Shown here piece after piece: positions 23,097 to 36,401 of a stretch of DNA of 64,000 bases (positions are counted from its first letter, which is position 1; each line of letters opens with the position of its first letter). The notes beneath the pieces are model-generated. The model worked only from the letters and a program-made list of their open reading frames with translations, made no database searches and was not told the DNA's origin. This DNA is from Larix kaempferi (taxonomy: Eukaryota; Streptophyta; Pinopsida; Pinales; Pinaceae): NCBI GenBank assembly GCA_027924585.1, contig BSBM01000809.1, positions 4,171,001 to 4,235,000 on the forward strand, given 5' to 3'. A program made the translations under genes and the position numbers.

Positions 23097-26000
23097 ATGG
23101 TAACAACACGCAAAGGTCAAGGTCAAGGTCAACCACTGTCACCACCGGCTCTGCCACCGTCACCGCCGCCTTCGCCAATGTCATCGCTGCCAACACCTCC
23201 ATGATCAACCTCAACACCAGAAATGCAAATCATAATGAGGTATTTGGAGGCTATTATGACCACGATGAATAGGAAGTCGGAAAGGGCGGTCGAGGTGGAA
23301 ACCATTCAAGTGAGTCGAGAGAACTCTGAAAGGGCACAGGGCCCAAGACAAGAACCGCTTCAGGACATATCAAGGGAGTTGCAAAAGATAAAGGTTCTAG
23401 AGTTTTTAGGAGGATGAACTGGTAAGCATGCCGAAGCATGGCTGGAAGGCATGAAAAGATGTTTTGCATTGAATGAGTATACATCCAGTTCCAAGGCTAG
23501 GATGGTCATCTTTCAGCTTAAAGGTGATGCTCTGAATTGGTGTTCAGATATGGAGAAGCAACTGCATATTACTCCTCTTATGACTTCTTGGGAATTGTTC
23601 GAGGAGAGGTTCCACAGGAAGTATTTGCCAAATTATTACAAGGAAGAGCAGGCAGGTGCACTCCATGCCTTAGTATAGGGAAACAAGATGGTGGAGGAGT
23701 ATGAATCTTGGTTTATGGAACTAGTAAAATATGTTCCTTACCTTGATGCAGATGATTGTCAGGTAGAGCGTTTTGTGTATGGACTTAACTACAAGATTAG
23801 GGCGGCGGTGCGGATGTGGAAGCCAAGTTCAGTTTCCATGGCAGTTGAGTATGCTCATTATGCAGCAGATATGTCAGATGAAAAAGGGGGTAATAAGTTG
23901 ACAGGAACCAATCATTATGTTTCAGGGAAGGCCTCACTTCCTTACTTCATGGGAGGACAATATAGAGCTCCTCCTTACGGTAACAGGTTCACAACGAGGG
24001 GTAATACTTTAGTTAACTCGGTCTCGTAGGCATCGTCTGCAACCAACTGAAGCCAGGGGCATACACAGGGAAGTTCCTATAGAGGATCACAGGGTTTTAG
24101 AGGATCCAGGGGAAGGAACTCATCTCAGCGGACTTTTCTGAGCAACATGCAAGCCCCTCCCAATCTCTCATGTTGGGGATGCGGAAGTCCTCATTTCTAG
24201 TGGGACTATCCTAAGGGCCATTCAAGCAACAAGCACAGGGAAGGAAAAGCACCCATGGATAGTTCGGGTAACAATCATCGGATTCATGCATTGATTCATA
24301 ACCACCAAGCAGAACATCAATCTACTGTAGTAGAATCCACTGGTAAAGTAAACAATATTAAACTTAAAATTTTGTTTGATCTAGGTGCAACTGATAGTTT
24401 TATTTCACCATTTGCATTAGATAAATGTGGGTTGGCAGCCTACGAGCATGATGACTTCAAACTGGTTGAAATGGCTTCAGGAGCTAAGCAAACAGTAGGT
24501 CTTAAAGTGAGGAGTTGTGAGGTTGACTTAGGAGTGTGCACCACTAAGTTGGATGCTTATGTCACCAATTTGGGGACTTATGAACTCATTGTTGGAATGG
24601 ATTGGTTAGAGGGCCATAGAGATTTCTTAGACTGTTATGCGAAGAAGATGTTGTGCCTCAATGGCGAGGGAAGGATAATTCAAATCAAAGGTTTGAAGAG
24701 GAAAGTGTCCCTCCGTTTCATCTCTATGATGAAAGCTAAGCAGTGCCTAAGACAGGGATGTCAGTTGTTCGTAGTGGAGGCTGTGAGTGATAGTAAAGGA
24801 CCTTCCATAAATTCTTACCCAATACTTTCTGAGTTCATGGATGTCTTTCCGAAGGAATTTCCAGGATTACCGCCATAAAGAGAGCTCGATTTCATGATTG
24901 AACGAAAACCTGGTGCAGATCCTATCTCAAAGACTCCTTATAGAAAGACAACTCCAGAGATCCGTGAGTTACAAATCCAGTTAAAAGAGTTGCTAGATTT
25001 GGGACTAATTAGACCTAGTATCTCACTGTGGGGAGCACCAGTGATGTTCGTTAAGAAGAAGTATGGATCTCTGCGATTGTGCATAGATTAGAGAGATTTG
25101 AACAAAGCCACAGTGAAGAACAGGTATCCCATACCAAGAATTGATGACCTCTTTGATCAAATGAAGGGTGCATCAGTCTTCTCAAAGATTGATTTACGAT
25201 CAAGGTATCACCAATTGAGGATCAAAGAAGGTGACATTCCTAAGAATTCCTTTCGAACTCAATTTGGGCATTACGAGTTCATAGTGGTACCATTTCGTTT
25301 GATCAATGCTCCAACTGTATTCATGAGCCTCATGAATGGTGTCTTCCGAAAATAATTGGACCGATTTGTTCAGGTATTCTTATATGATATTCTTATCTAT
25401 TCTAAGAACGAGAAGGAGCATGAGGAACACTTACGGTTAGTCTTTAAATCCTTAAGGGAACATAAACTATATGGTAAATTTTCAAAATATTCCTTCTTCC
25501 AAAAAGAGATTCACTACTTAGGGCACATCATCTCAGGTGAAGGGATCTCTGTAGACCCGGAAAAGGTGAAGGCCATTGAAGATTGGCCAATTGCAAAGAA
25601 TGCTCATGAGGTGTGCATCTTCATGGGATTAGCAGGCTATTACCAAAGGTTTGTGGAAGGATTTTCTAAAATTGCAAAACCTATTGCCACCTTGCAATGC
25701 AAGAGAATCCAGTATGAGTGGAGCAATGAATGAGATGCTGCTTTTACAGAGTTAAAGAGATTGTTGACAAGTGCACCAATCTTGGGAGTACCAAACATGG
25801 ATAAATATTTCATGGTATGCACCGATGCCTCGAAGCAAGGACTAGGAGCGGTACTGATGCAGGAAGGTGGGGTAATAGCTTACGCATCTCATAAGTTGAA
25901 ACCTCATGAGGAGCATTATGCCACGCATGATATAGAATTTCCAGCAATAATGTTGGCACTAAAATTATGGAGGCACTACCTGGTTGGCAGAAGCTTTACC

Positions 26001-27611
26001 CTTAAAACAGACCATCAGAGCTTGCAGCACATCTTTACCCAAAGGGATTTGAATGCTAGGCAGAGGCGATGGAGTGAGTTCATGAGTGAGTATGACTTTG
26101 GTATCTCTTACATCAAAGGGAAGGAGAATGTGATGGTAGACGCTCTATGCCAAAGACCAAGGCTTTTCTCCTTAATTCCCTTGAAGGTTGACTTGAGGGA
26201 AAGATTACTAGGACAACTTTTGGGGGATAGATGGTATCTAAAACTAACCTCAGCTATTCAGAATGGAAAGGAACAAGAGTCGAAGAGTGATGGGTACCAT
26301 CTTGAGGAATATGGATTGCTGTGGTATCAGGGAAGGATGTATGTTTCTGAGGAAGGTGATATTAGGGAAACAATCCTTAGAGAGGCCCATAGATCACATT
26401 ATTGTGCGCACCCAAGGATGAAGAAGATGTATGCTGACATGAAGAAACTCTTCTTTTGGCTAGGTATGAAGGGTTATGTAGTGGATCTTGTTTCGAAGTG
26501 CCTTGAGTTCCAACAAGTTAAGGAAGATCATCGTCACCCAACCGGTCTCTTACAACCTCATGATATTCCTATGACTAAATGTGAAGTCATTTCCATGGAC
26601 TTCCTTGTAGGATTACTGCTCACATCTCTAAGACATAATGCTATTTTGGTGGTAGTCGACAAACTGACCAAGAGCGCTCACTTCATTCCAGTCAGAGACA
26701 CCTATGATGTGACAGACGTGGCAAGGGTATTCATTAATGAGATTGTACGTCTTCATGGAGTTCCTAAAAAGATAATCTCTGATAGAGACCCTAAATTCAC
26801 CTCTAGATTTTGGACAAGGATGCAGTCAGCATTAGGGACACAGTTGAACTTTAGCTCAGCTTATCACCCCGAGACAGATGGACAGACATAAAGGGTGAAT
26901 CAATTGATGGAGGACATGCTTAGGATGTATGTTATGGATCAACAAACATAGTGGGAGAAATATCTTCCTTTAGTGGATTTTGCATACAACAATAGTCATC
27001 ACAGCTCCATTGGTATGCCTTTATTTCAGGCACTGTATGGGAGACCGTGTAGGATGCCACTCAGTTGGGACAGGTTAGAGGATCGAGTTTTAATTGGACC
27101 TGAATTGATTCAGGAAATGGAGGAACAGGTGGTACAGATTAGGTAGCGGTTGACGAAAGCACAAAATAGGCAAAAGAGTTATGTTGATGCACACAGATTA
27201 GATAGAAGTTATGAAGTAGGGGATCGTGTATTTATTCACATCAAACCAAATAAAAGTACCATTCCGTTTAGGAGGGGTACCAATTTGTCACCTCGCTTTA
27301 TAGGGCCATTTGAGATTCTTGATAAAATCGGACCAGTTGCTTAGCGTCTTGCGCTTCCACCCCACTTGCATAAAACTCATAATGTATTTCATGTTTCTGT
27401 ATTACGACATTACATAGCTGATGAGACTCACAAACTTCATTGGAGGGAATTGCAGGTCTCGAACGAGGGAACCTTCAAGTTCAAACCATTACGTATACTT
27501 GATCGTAGGGTTCGACAACTCCGTAGTCGTCATGTGGACCAAGTTAAGGTCCAGTGGGACAAGTATAGCCCAGGGTCTGCTACCTTGGGGGATGCAAAGA
27601 CCATGCGTTGA
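23097..27611 (+). pseudogene. Gypsy-C gag-pol polyprotein (broken)
   Basis: The start ATGGTAACAACACGC opens a single frame kept over 4.5 kb without an indel that shifts it, but with about fourteen stops (for example 23202, 23415, 23676, 24876, 25089, 25353, 26889, 27342). Gag has the retrotransposon-gag pattern AEAWLEGMKRCF and WELFEERFHRKY, and a damaged zinc knuckle near 24170. The protease reads DLGATDSF (D-S/T-G altered). In reverse transcriptase the F-x-D-D box reads FLYDIL, losing the first aspartate. RNase H shows DASKQGLGAVL. In the integrase the zinc finger has CLEF for C-x-x-C, while SMDF, SDRDPKF and HPETDGQ keep the DDE residues. The C-terminal part (27366-27611, NVFHVSVLRHY onward) is chromodomain-like. 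Confidence 0.93.
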
Positions 27612-27671
27612 GAGTTTCCCTTACTATTTTGACCATAACTTCGGGACAAAGTTTCCCGAAGGGTGGATGTA

Positions 27672-30421
27672 TGTAACGCCCCATATTTTGATTAGGCATA
27701 TTTATCAGTTAGACACACTATACTTTATTTTCTTATTATCTATTGAACTCAACTCGATTGAGTAGACTATATTACGACATGATGGACCCGATTATATGAT
27801 GTTACTATGTTTTATGATTTCACTATGATTATGATGTTACTATGTTTTATGATTTCACTATGATTATGATGTTAATATGTTTTATGATTTCACTATGATT
27901 ATGATGTTAATATGTTATCTGGTTACAATGTCATGATTATCATAGGATTCCTTTATTTTATGATTACAGTATATGTTTTTATGTTTTCACTAATGAGGTG
28001 TGAAATATATGATGCGGTACATGGATACCATCTTATGATATGATTTATTGAAGTGTTATATGTCATATGCATCTATAATGAACTAAAATGGTTACAAGAA
28101 ATAAAATGATGTTGATAATACGGATCAATTGGTGATCGATGGGAAATACTTTCTATGAAATGCGTATTTTGTGAAATACTAACCTACAAGGCACAAGGGC
28201 TATGGGATAACCAGTTACTTGATCTGATATAGGGAATAAGAACTTGTTCATACAGTAAAACCTTAGCAACCAAAAATGATGATACGATGACATGAACTGA
28301 TAATCTCGATAGCAGCGAAGTATGAGTTGATAAGGGCGTAGGCCCAGTATGTTGAGAGGGGTGGATGTGTTTCCCACCCTATGTTCTATGATACCCGAGG
28401 TCGTGGGAGGGCCGTGCTGAGACACGCTCCCCATGTTGTTGTGATGACGATGGTCGGATGCCTGCTATGAGAGGATAGGTCCGCTATTTAGCCGACGCTA
28501 TCGCTCTCAGGTTCTATGTGGTTAGGTCGGTGAGTACGACATCTAGTTTTATGCTAGCAGAGGAAGGATAGGGAGGATGCAGACATTGTTTAGGATGGGA
28601 GGATATGTTAGTTAGTACTTTTGAGGGTTGGGTTTACCTTAATTCTAAGTTAGTGGTAGTAGGAACCCTTCCTTGTACTTAATTGATTAAACTAATGTAA
28701 ACATTAAGGTAATGATGTGAAATCTCAAAGGATTAATTGTTAAACAACTCAGGATGTAAAAGTATATATGTGCTTGTTTTGCATGCTTGGGGGAGATTAC
28801 TATTATTTAGATAGTAGTTATGTATAGGGGGAAGCTGGTTGTCTATAGTACATTTCTGATCTATGCATACGCTAGCCACGCATGCACACTTTGCACCTGT
28901 ATGCTAGTATCGATATACCCTACTTAACATCGAATAATTGGATAAGTTGTCATAAGTAAATATGTTAATTATGCATTGACCGAATTCGATTAATGATTAT
29001 TAACTTATTAATTATGTGTAAAACAAATCAATTAAGCTATGTATTAATTGTATGTAAACATTGTAATAAGTAAATTAAGATAAGTGTCGTCAATATGAAA
29101 TATCATTGATAAACATAAACTTTGGGAAGTTGTATTGTTTAACTGTTAATTGTGATTAAGTAAACCATTAAATGTACATTGTTTGTTGATAAAAATGTAC
29201 TAGATTAGTGCTAGGGTACTTAGCAGTTAAACAAATAAATGTTGATATTGATATTTACCATCAGTTATTATTACTACTTTAATTAGGATAATTATTAATT
29301 AATATTGTAGGTGTATTGATTATGTTTAGTACTAAACTAAAATTACTAATAATAAATGTGTCCATTACGCAAAATCATAAGTGAATATGTGGAATTATTC
29401 AAAATAAATAAGTTAATTATAAAGATGCTTGTTTGAAAAAACTTGATTTATGAATTATGTAGAGGTAGTATTTAATTATTAAAAAAAAAAGGAACTAAGC
29501 AAATTAAGATAGGACTTGTTAATAGTAAAAAAACTATCATGTCTTTCAAGTGATCCAAAATTAGACTTGAAATTTAATCTAACAACCTCTTTGAAATTTA
29601 AAGAGTCAACATGATGAAAATTTAAATTTTATGTTAATCAACATATTAAATAGATGATAGGGTTAATAATTGATCCATGGTCTCATGGAAGTCATAAATT
29701 ACACATTTCAAGGATCATTAAATGATGTACTTTAAAAGCATTGAAACCAACCCAATTAGCCTTAAATATTCAACTGCTCAAGAAGAACATAATTTAAAGA
29801 TATTCTATTTAGTTTTAATATGGGGAATGGAGGGTGGTGGAGTGAGCTGAAGGTAAATGAAGGAGGAATGGTATATAGGGAAGGGTAAATTGGATTAAAA
29901 GGGACAGTTTTTCGGAGGAAGGATAGGGGGAGGAAATTTGAAGGTAGCAGAGGAGAAATCTAAGTGAAGAAAAGAGTGGAGATCAGGGAAGTACTGCTCT
30001 TAGGATCATCAGTTCGTGAGCTTGGCGGCTTGGAAATCCTTTGATTTCCAAGGGCGAGCATATCTTGTCAGTAGGGTGGATCATTGGATTGGTTGCTATA
30101 GCAAGCTACCGGGGAATCTACAACCTTCTACAATGTTCAAGCACCTTCACGAAACAGGTATTTTCCTTGTTAATTGTTACATTAATCATATTTTAAACTT
30201 ATGCTAAAACATATATATATATATATTTGCTTAATCATGAAAATGGAAATAGATATTTTTTTTACCTCTGGAATGTTGATGCAAATATCTAGAAAGAGAA
30301 AATACATCTTTAAGGATAGGAAAAATAGTAAAGATTAAATAATATTTATTCAGAAACAAGCCTGTATAGAAAATTAGTTTAGAACCTTGTCAAAGTGCTC
30401 TGCAGAAACCAGAGCACTACA
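27672..30421 (+). repeat. Gypsy-C 3' LTR
   Basis: The LTR is 2750 bp, TGTAACGCCCC to CAGAGCACTACA. It differs from the 5' LTR by scattered substitutions and by a private triplication at 27798-27902. Confidence 0.94.
27798..27902 (+). repeat. 35-bp triplication in the Gypsy-C 3' LTR
   Basis: Three exact-period copies begin GATGTTA(C/A)TATG and contain TTTCACTATGATTAT; the 5' LTR has one (near 17016). Confidence 0.9.
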
Positions 30422-30426
30422 ATAGT
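30422..30426. repeat. Target-site duplication of Gypsy-C, right copy (ATAGT)
   Basis: Exact copy of 16888-16892, directly before the resumed Copia-B coding frame. Confidence 0.93.
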
Positions 30427-31457
30427 AGATGTCATTTTGACCACTATGTTTATTTCAAGAAGCTAGACAATGAAAGATATATTATCTTCTTATTGTATGT
30501 GGATGACATGCTTGCTGCGGGGTCTAACATGCAGGATATAAATGTACTCAAAAGGAAGCTAGCTAATTCACTTGCGATGAAGGATTTGGGTGCTGCAAAG
30601 CAAATCCTTGGTATGAGAATAACAAGAGACAGGAAAAATTGCAAATTGACATTGCCTCAAGGTGAGTACATACAAAAGGTGTTGGAGAGGTTTAGAATGC
30701 AGAATGCAAAACCAGTAAGTACACCTTTGGCCATCCATTTCAATCTAAGTAAGGAAATGTGTCCCGAGACACAAGAAGAGATAGATTACATGTCCAAGAT
30801 TCCCTATCAATCAGCAATTGGCAGCTTGATGTATGCCATGGTGTGTACAAGACCAGATATTGCACAAGCAGTGGGAGTTGTGATCAAATATATGAACAAT
30901 CCAGGTAAAGAACATTGGAAGGCAGTAAAGTGGATTCTCAGGTATTTGAGATGTACTACCACTCAGGCATTATGTTTTGGAGGTTCATACACTGTTCTAC
31001 AGGGATATGTTGATGTAGATATGGCAGGTGATAAGGATAGCAGAAGGAGCACCACAGGTATGTGTTTACTGTGGGTGGAACAATAGTAAGTTGGATTTCA
31101 AAACTGCAAAAGGTTGTTGCACTTTCAAGAATGGAAGCAGAGTATGTTGTTGTTACAGAGGCTAGTAAAGAGATGATTTGGTTGCAGAGGTTTATGGAGG
31201 AATTGGGTAAGAAGCAGAAGGATAGCAGGTTGTATAGTGGCATCCAGAGTGCCATTCATCTTGCAAAGAACTCAGCATTCCATTCAAGGACTAAACATAT
31301 ACAACTCAAGTACCATTTCATACGCTCTGTTTTGGAAGATGAACTATTGAAGCTAGAAAAGATACATACTAGCCAGAATCCTGCAGACATGTTTACAAAG
31401 GTAGTGACCAGAGAGAAACTAAGTTCCTGCTCGGTTTCAGTTGGCCTTCTAGTGTGA
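30427..31457 (+). pseudogene. Copia-B pol, 3' part (RT palm to RNase H)
   Basis: This continues the Copia-B reverse transcriptase right after the Gypsy-C TSD, starting RCHFDHYVYFKK. It contains intact YVDD (about 30495-30506), the conserved KQILGMRITRDR and SAIGSLMYAM blocks, then RNase H with VDMAGDKDSRRSTTG, EAEYVVVTEASKE and the terminal SRTKHIQLKYHF. A frameshift of one base lies near 31055 between the two halves of RNase H. The stop at 31455-31457 is at the usual distance after the last RNase H motif. Confidence 0.93.
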
Positions 31458-32370
31458 AGGTGAAGATGAGAAATTTGCCAAGTCCAAGGCATGGGTGGGT
31501 CAGTTGGTAGGAAATATCCTATCACGTCCATTCATATTGGGGAATAAACTATGATATGGAAATGAGAGAATATATTGCCTTGTATTAAGGGGCCAAGGGG
31601 GATTAATTATGTTATACTGCAATACAAATATTTAGGGTATATTTTATTACATTTCATATAGAAGTGGTGGAGGGGAGGAAAAGGGAAAATTAAAGGACAA
31701 GGGCATGAGGTAGTGGGTTTGATGGACAAGGGATACTCAAACAGGATGTAGGATGGTTGATGCTAGTGCTATATTGAAGGGTTTTCATGTTGCTCATGTG
31801 CTTGGTTGGTTAATGGAATTCAGGTAATGAAGGATTAGGATTTCTATCTTTTATGTGATTGTTATCAATTGGAAGTGTGGTTTGGGTGCATATTTAATGT
31901 CTAGAAATGATGTATTTTTTTATGCCTTTCAATGTAGCTTTCCTTTTTGAGTCCATTTTATTTTATTTTTCTCTAGAAATTTCATTTTGTGTGATCTATA
32001 CAATGATCCGATCCATTAGAGAGCATCTAAGTTTTTGCATTGCGACCTCATGCAATCCTTGGTTGATCCCATTTTCCCATTATATAAAACACTAGTCTAA
32101 AATTCCTTCATGACTCTTATATTTTACAAAAACAAAAACACTTTGTTTTTCTAAAGTTACTATTCATTTTCACCATGTAGTTTATTGTTAAAATCTAGTA
32201 ATCCTACCCTAGGTACTCCACCTTTCAGCTAGAGAAGAGATAGCCTAAAGAGACAAAAAGATTAGGTGTGGTGACAATGGCCTCCCTCTTAGCTGTTCAT
32301 AAGCTATCATTGATTTTAGGAATTCAATATTAAGATGCTAGTTTGTGTGCTAACATGGAAGAACACGCAT
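31458..32370 (+). other. Copia-B 3' untranslated region merging into foreign DNA
   Basis: The first few hundred bases, with purine-rich stretches such as GGGGCCAAGGGGG near 31590, look like the Copia-B 3' region. The point where inserted DNA begins cannot be fixed because no terminal repeat or TSD is visible to me. Confidence 0.5.
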
Positions 32371-32377
32371 CTCTAAG

Positions 32378-33055
32378 ATGATGGATATATTCTTAATATT
32401 AGAAAAATTGGTGGAGGTTGAAAGATACAACTATTGGGTAGGAAAAAATGGCTTATATGATCATCTACTTATTCTTATACAACTAGAAAAGGAGGATAGA
32501 AAACCTTCATTTGTTTTTAAATCTAATCATGATTGGTTGGCTAAGAAATATTTTAGACTTCTTATTACAAAAATGGAAATTTTATGATCCTTGTTGATGA
32601 GATTCAGTTATGCTTCAATTTGCTTCCAATATCAAACAAGTTAAGAAGTTAGTTGTAGGGAGCGCAAAGATGAAAATGGAAGAAAATCAAGCAGACCTAG
32701 AAAAGGTAGAAGAATCATAACCATTCTTTTTTAAAATAATGTCAGAGGGTCTTCCAATGATGAAGAGTTTCTAGATTTAAAGACAATAGAGGATAAAAAA
32801 TGAACTTTTAGATAAAAAGGAGATAGAGTGGAGGGTCAAAAGTAGATCCGTATGGTTTGAAGAGGGGCATATTAACACTAAGTTAATTCAAAATTATGGC
32901 AATTTTAAGAAATATGTATATACAATTTGGTCAATTGGTCTTTCTGATGGGCGAAAGAAAAAATAATTTGAAGAGATTGTAAAAGATAACAAGGTTCATT
33001 TTCAAGATATTTTCAAAGATCCAAAATCTCGAAACATAGAAGAATTATGAAGGTG
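32378..33055 (+). pseudogene. LINE ORF2 fragment (endonuclease end to pre-RT)
   Basis: A frame at 32378-32587 reads ILEKLVEVERYNYWVGKNG and DHLLILIQLE, matching the end of the apurinic endonuclease domain in plant L1-type LINEs (the S-D-H-x-P-I region, with Y for S here). From about 32800, IEWRVKSRSVWFEEGHINTK and YTIWSIGLSDGRKK match the well-known linker before the LINE reverse transcriptase. Frameshifts and stops separate the pieces. The reverse transcriptase itself is not visible afterwards, so the copy is truncated or too decayed. Confidence 0.72.
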
Positions 33056-35930
33056 ATAAGGATTTTCCTTAGAATTTTTTACCAAGGGGTGAATGAGAGC
33101 ATAGATGCATAAGTTTTGACCATTTCCTATAATCATTCTATAGGATCCATTTAGACCATCTAACACCGTCGACATAATAAACACAAGATCCAAAATTTTA
33201 TGAACACTTTATTCTCAATGATTGGATGTTCTTGCCAAAATCCATATCATATTTTCTTCATACAATTTGAAATGCTTGAATGAATTTATATTTTGACCCT
33301 TAACTAAATACGTAATTGTGGGGAGATGAAGGGGACTAGGCTGGAAATGAAAGAAAAGGATGGATTCTTTTCACTGTCCTTTAGGAATTGTTGCAATCCC
33401 TTCTTTGAGTGTTGATTCAGAAACAATTGGATCTTACAAAATGAGATAAGATCTAATAGAGCGACTATCTGGAATGAAATAAATGATTTGCAAAGGCCAA
33501 AACATCCAATTTGCAACAATCATGTACATGTATGGGAAAGTATCTGAACCAAACCAAAGCACCACAGTGCAATAATGATTGAATTTTATTCTTGGCCTCT
33601 TAACTCACGGATTGTTGTCCGTTTGAGAGGTTGGTAGGTTTTTCTCATTAATCAAGAGATTGCCATAGATTCGATACAATTATGAGAGCTACATTCATAT
33701 GGTCATGTAGCTATGGAATAGGGAGGTCGAGTGGTCTAAAGACACGTGTAAGAGAAATTGTTCCTTGTGTGGATCATAGATATGAGTATGAAGGAAATGA
33801 CCTACACCAAAAATAGAAAGCAACAGATCTGAAATTGTTGATGATCAATTGAATATGATATGCCAACAATCTTAACCCAAACTACAAAACGATCATATCT
33901 GAGGCTATTAGTTGATTATCATAGATTTTGATGGTCGTATGAGTATGGATGGTAATCCAAAAAGAGAATTTGTGATTGGAAAAATTGCATGTAGTACCCA
34001 TGGTAACAAGGAATGACACATCACCAATTGGTAAAAAGGACACAATAATCATCAAGATTAACTCTGAGCCTACATAACCCCTTGAAGCAACTTGATTAAT
34101 GAATCACCCTCATAGAACTGGACAGAGAGGGTCACATCCTTCTCCTATGTAGGTCTAGGATAGATAAATCCTCTAAACCCAAAAAAATCCTATGTAGAAA
34201 TCCACAAAACTGTTGCAATCCTACATTTATAAAATCTGATTTTTTTTAAGATCATAAACTAATCAAAAACATGTTTATTATAATCTTGTGTTTATTTATT
34301 CTTGTAAATCTAATAGTTAGCATGATATCGTAAGTATTAATTTAATGTCTTAGATGTGATGTAATGAAAAGGAAAACATTGTAAAAGTTATCACTTTAGT
34401 ATTCCAGGAACTACGTTGCACGGATAATAACAATCCAAAGTAAAACATTAGTCCATCGTTATGGACTCAAGTCCATCTAGACATATTGGCGTTACATAAT
34501 AATAAGTATAGCATGGGATGTATTACAATTAAATATCCATGATTTGGCATTTTCCTTGCGCTATAGCAAATATGTTATTGTGAAATTCACAAAATAATTT
34601 TAAGACATCACTAATAGATATTCAAGAATTGGTGTGGTACAATTTTCATGTGTTCACTCGCACACATAGGCTACCCACGCATTCATTATGTTAGTTTCTT
34701 TCCAAAAGTGGACTCCAATGCCAAGAATTCTTGCAGACATAGAATTAATCATAAACATCACTATTTTTTGTTTTATAACATCGTCTTCTACAACTAAGGA
34801 TCTTGTGAGCATCATACATAACTTTTACATTTAATCCACAAAATTCTAATATGCAAATGCATACTTGCTTTCCTCAATCAATATAAATCTTTTTAATGTG
34901 ATTATTATAATAAATTCAATACCTTGAATGCAAGCACACATACACATGCTTTCCTTGTGACAACCCTATAAACTACGATCTTAAGATGGTGCATACAAAT
35001 AAAGGTGTTTAAGTGACCTATATGGAGGATGTTATTGTGAAGTATACACTTTTTCTAGCATGCATGGTATTAGGCACGAGATCCTTATGGCTATGCTAAA
35101 ATTAAAGAGAGAAGATTTTATGATGTATCTCCACCTTATATTTACTTAGTTGTGAGAAAAGGAAGATGTTGTTCGTAGAAATAAGTATTGCTTTTACACA
35201 TTAATTTTAAATTTATCTATTTTAAACCTATACATGTGTTTTTATCATGTGTTGTTCTTCAACTACTGAGGAGAAAGTGACAAGATTAGTTCATAATTTT
35301 TTCTTAACACTTAAAATGAAAAAAAATAAAAATTATAACCTTATACAACATTAATTATTTTAGTGTTCAAAGTTTGATTTCATTCTTTGAATGCACTTAA
35401 TTCAAACTTCATTAATTTTCTTTTATGTTTGAAACTTATCATATACCTTGGTTAAGGGGGAGACACATGAATATTTAATTTTTTAAATGATGAAGAAATT
35501 TAAAAAAAAAATCATATATTTTATTTTTAAAATTAAAATATAATGTAAAATTCATATTTTTTATAAAAATAATTATTAATGTAAAATTAATAGAAATTTT
35601 ATAAAAGTAATGACTAATATAAAATAATAATATATTTTTTAGAAACAAAAAATAAAATTATATTAAAAAATCTTGGAAATTTTATACAAGCAAAATATTA
35701 ATGTTTGATAGTTTTGAGATAAAAATGTGTGTTTGCATAGTTTGTTTAGCCTTTTTCTTTATGAAAGGTGTGAGACAATAAATAATGAAAAATAAAATCT
35801 AATATCTATCATGATTTGACTCTTAGAGTGGGTCCTATTACTTTAAAACCTCGATTCTTACTTCTTGGGATTGTTAAATTACTTTTGTTTAATGAATCAA
35901 ATATGAAAGCCATTTGCAGGTCCTGGCTTA
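33056..35930. other. AT-rich sequence, no gene seen
   Basis: Only short chance frames are present. 35460-35720 is very AT-rich. No terminal repeats or known protein motifs were found. Confidence 0.55.
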
Positions 35931-35936
35931 AACATG

Positions 35937-36401
35937 TCATGTTCGTGCCAACGTTGTATGAAGAGTGTGTTCTAGGAGGAATATACCCATAAAATTATAA
36001 ATTCTATCCCAGTCAAAAGTATTCATAGTGATGTGAACTTGATTACAAGTGGCGTTCTCTTCACTGAATAATGAGAAAAAGATCAAACCAGATGGGTTCG
36101 AGCTCCACTTGGATAATCTGACTATCCTGGACGCATTCCACAGAGAAATTTTTTCCTCGTTCAATTTTAGTTGGTCATCCATACCAGATGGGTTCGAGCT
36201 CCACTTGGATAATCTGACTATCCTGGACGCATTCCACAGAGAAAGTTTTTCCTCGTTCAATTTTAGTTGGTCATCCATAGTTTTTACCTTTTCCAATTTT
36301 AACCATTCTTCCAACACATGTCCATTATTAGAATTATAATTGAGAAATCCTTCTACCAATTTACGGATGATATAATCATCACCTTGATAATAAGCAATCA
36401 T
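35937..36401 (-). other. Unrecognised ORF with an internal 32-residue duplication
   Basis: A 154-codon frame starts MIAYYQGDDYIIRKLVEGF and contains two copies of a segment close to MDDQLKLNEEK plus LSLWNASRIVRLSKWSSNPS. The duplication is 96 bp, so it keeps the frame, and the copies are almost identical. The frame upstream of the ATG also has coding character in another phase, suggesting decay or an exon border. I do not recognise the family; it may be a gene fragment inside Copia-B. Confidence 0.35.
36087..36278. repeat. 96-bp tandem duplication
   Basis: Two adjacent 96-bp copies start ACCAGATGGGTTCGAGC and differ at about one or two bases. Confidence 0.9.

Larger units (their letters stand above)
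16893..30421 (+). mobile_element. Gypsy-C: complete 13.5-kb Ty3/gypsy chromovirus-type element
   Basis: The long LTRs (16893-19656 and 27672-30421, about 2.75 kb, TGTAA...CTACA) flank a primer site, a 3.4-kb leader, one gag-pol frame (23097-27611) in gypsy order with integrase after RNase H, and a short purine-rich stretch before the 3' LTR. The 5-bp TSD ATAGT is perfect. The integrase is followed by a chromodomain-like tail, which suggests a chromovirus; long LTRs would suit a Del/Tekay-like clade, but this is inference. The copy is dead through many nonsense codons and active-site changes. It lies in the same orientation as its host Copia-B, inside that element's reverse transcriptase. Confidence 0.94.

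Noticed and set aside
33720-33770. Possible tRNA-derived SINE (GAGGTCGAGTGGTCTAAAG)
   Set aside because: Only a short B-box-like resemblance; no A box, tail or TSD found.
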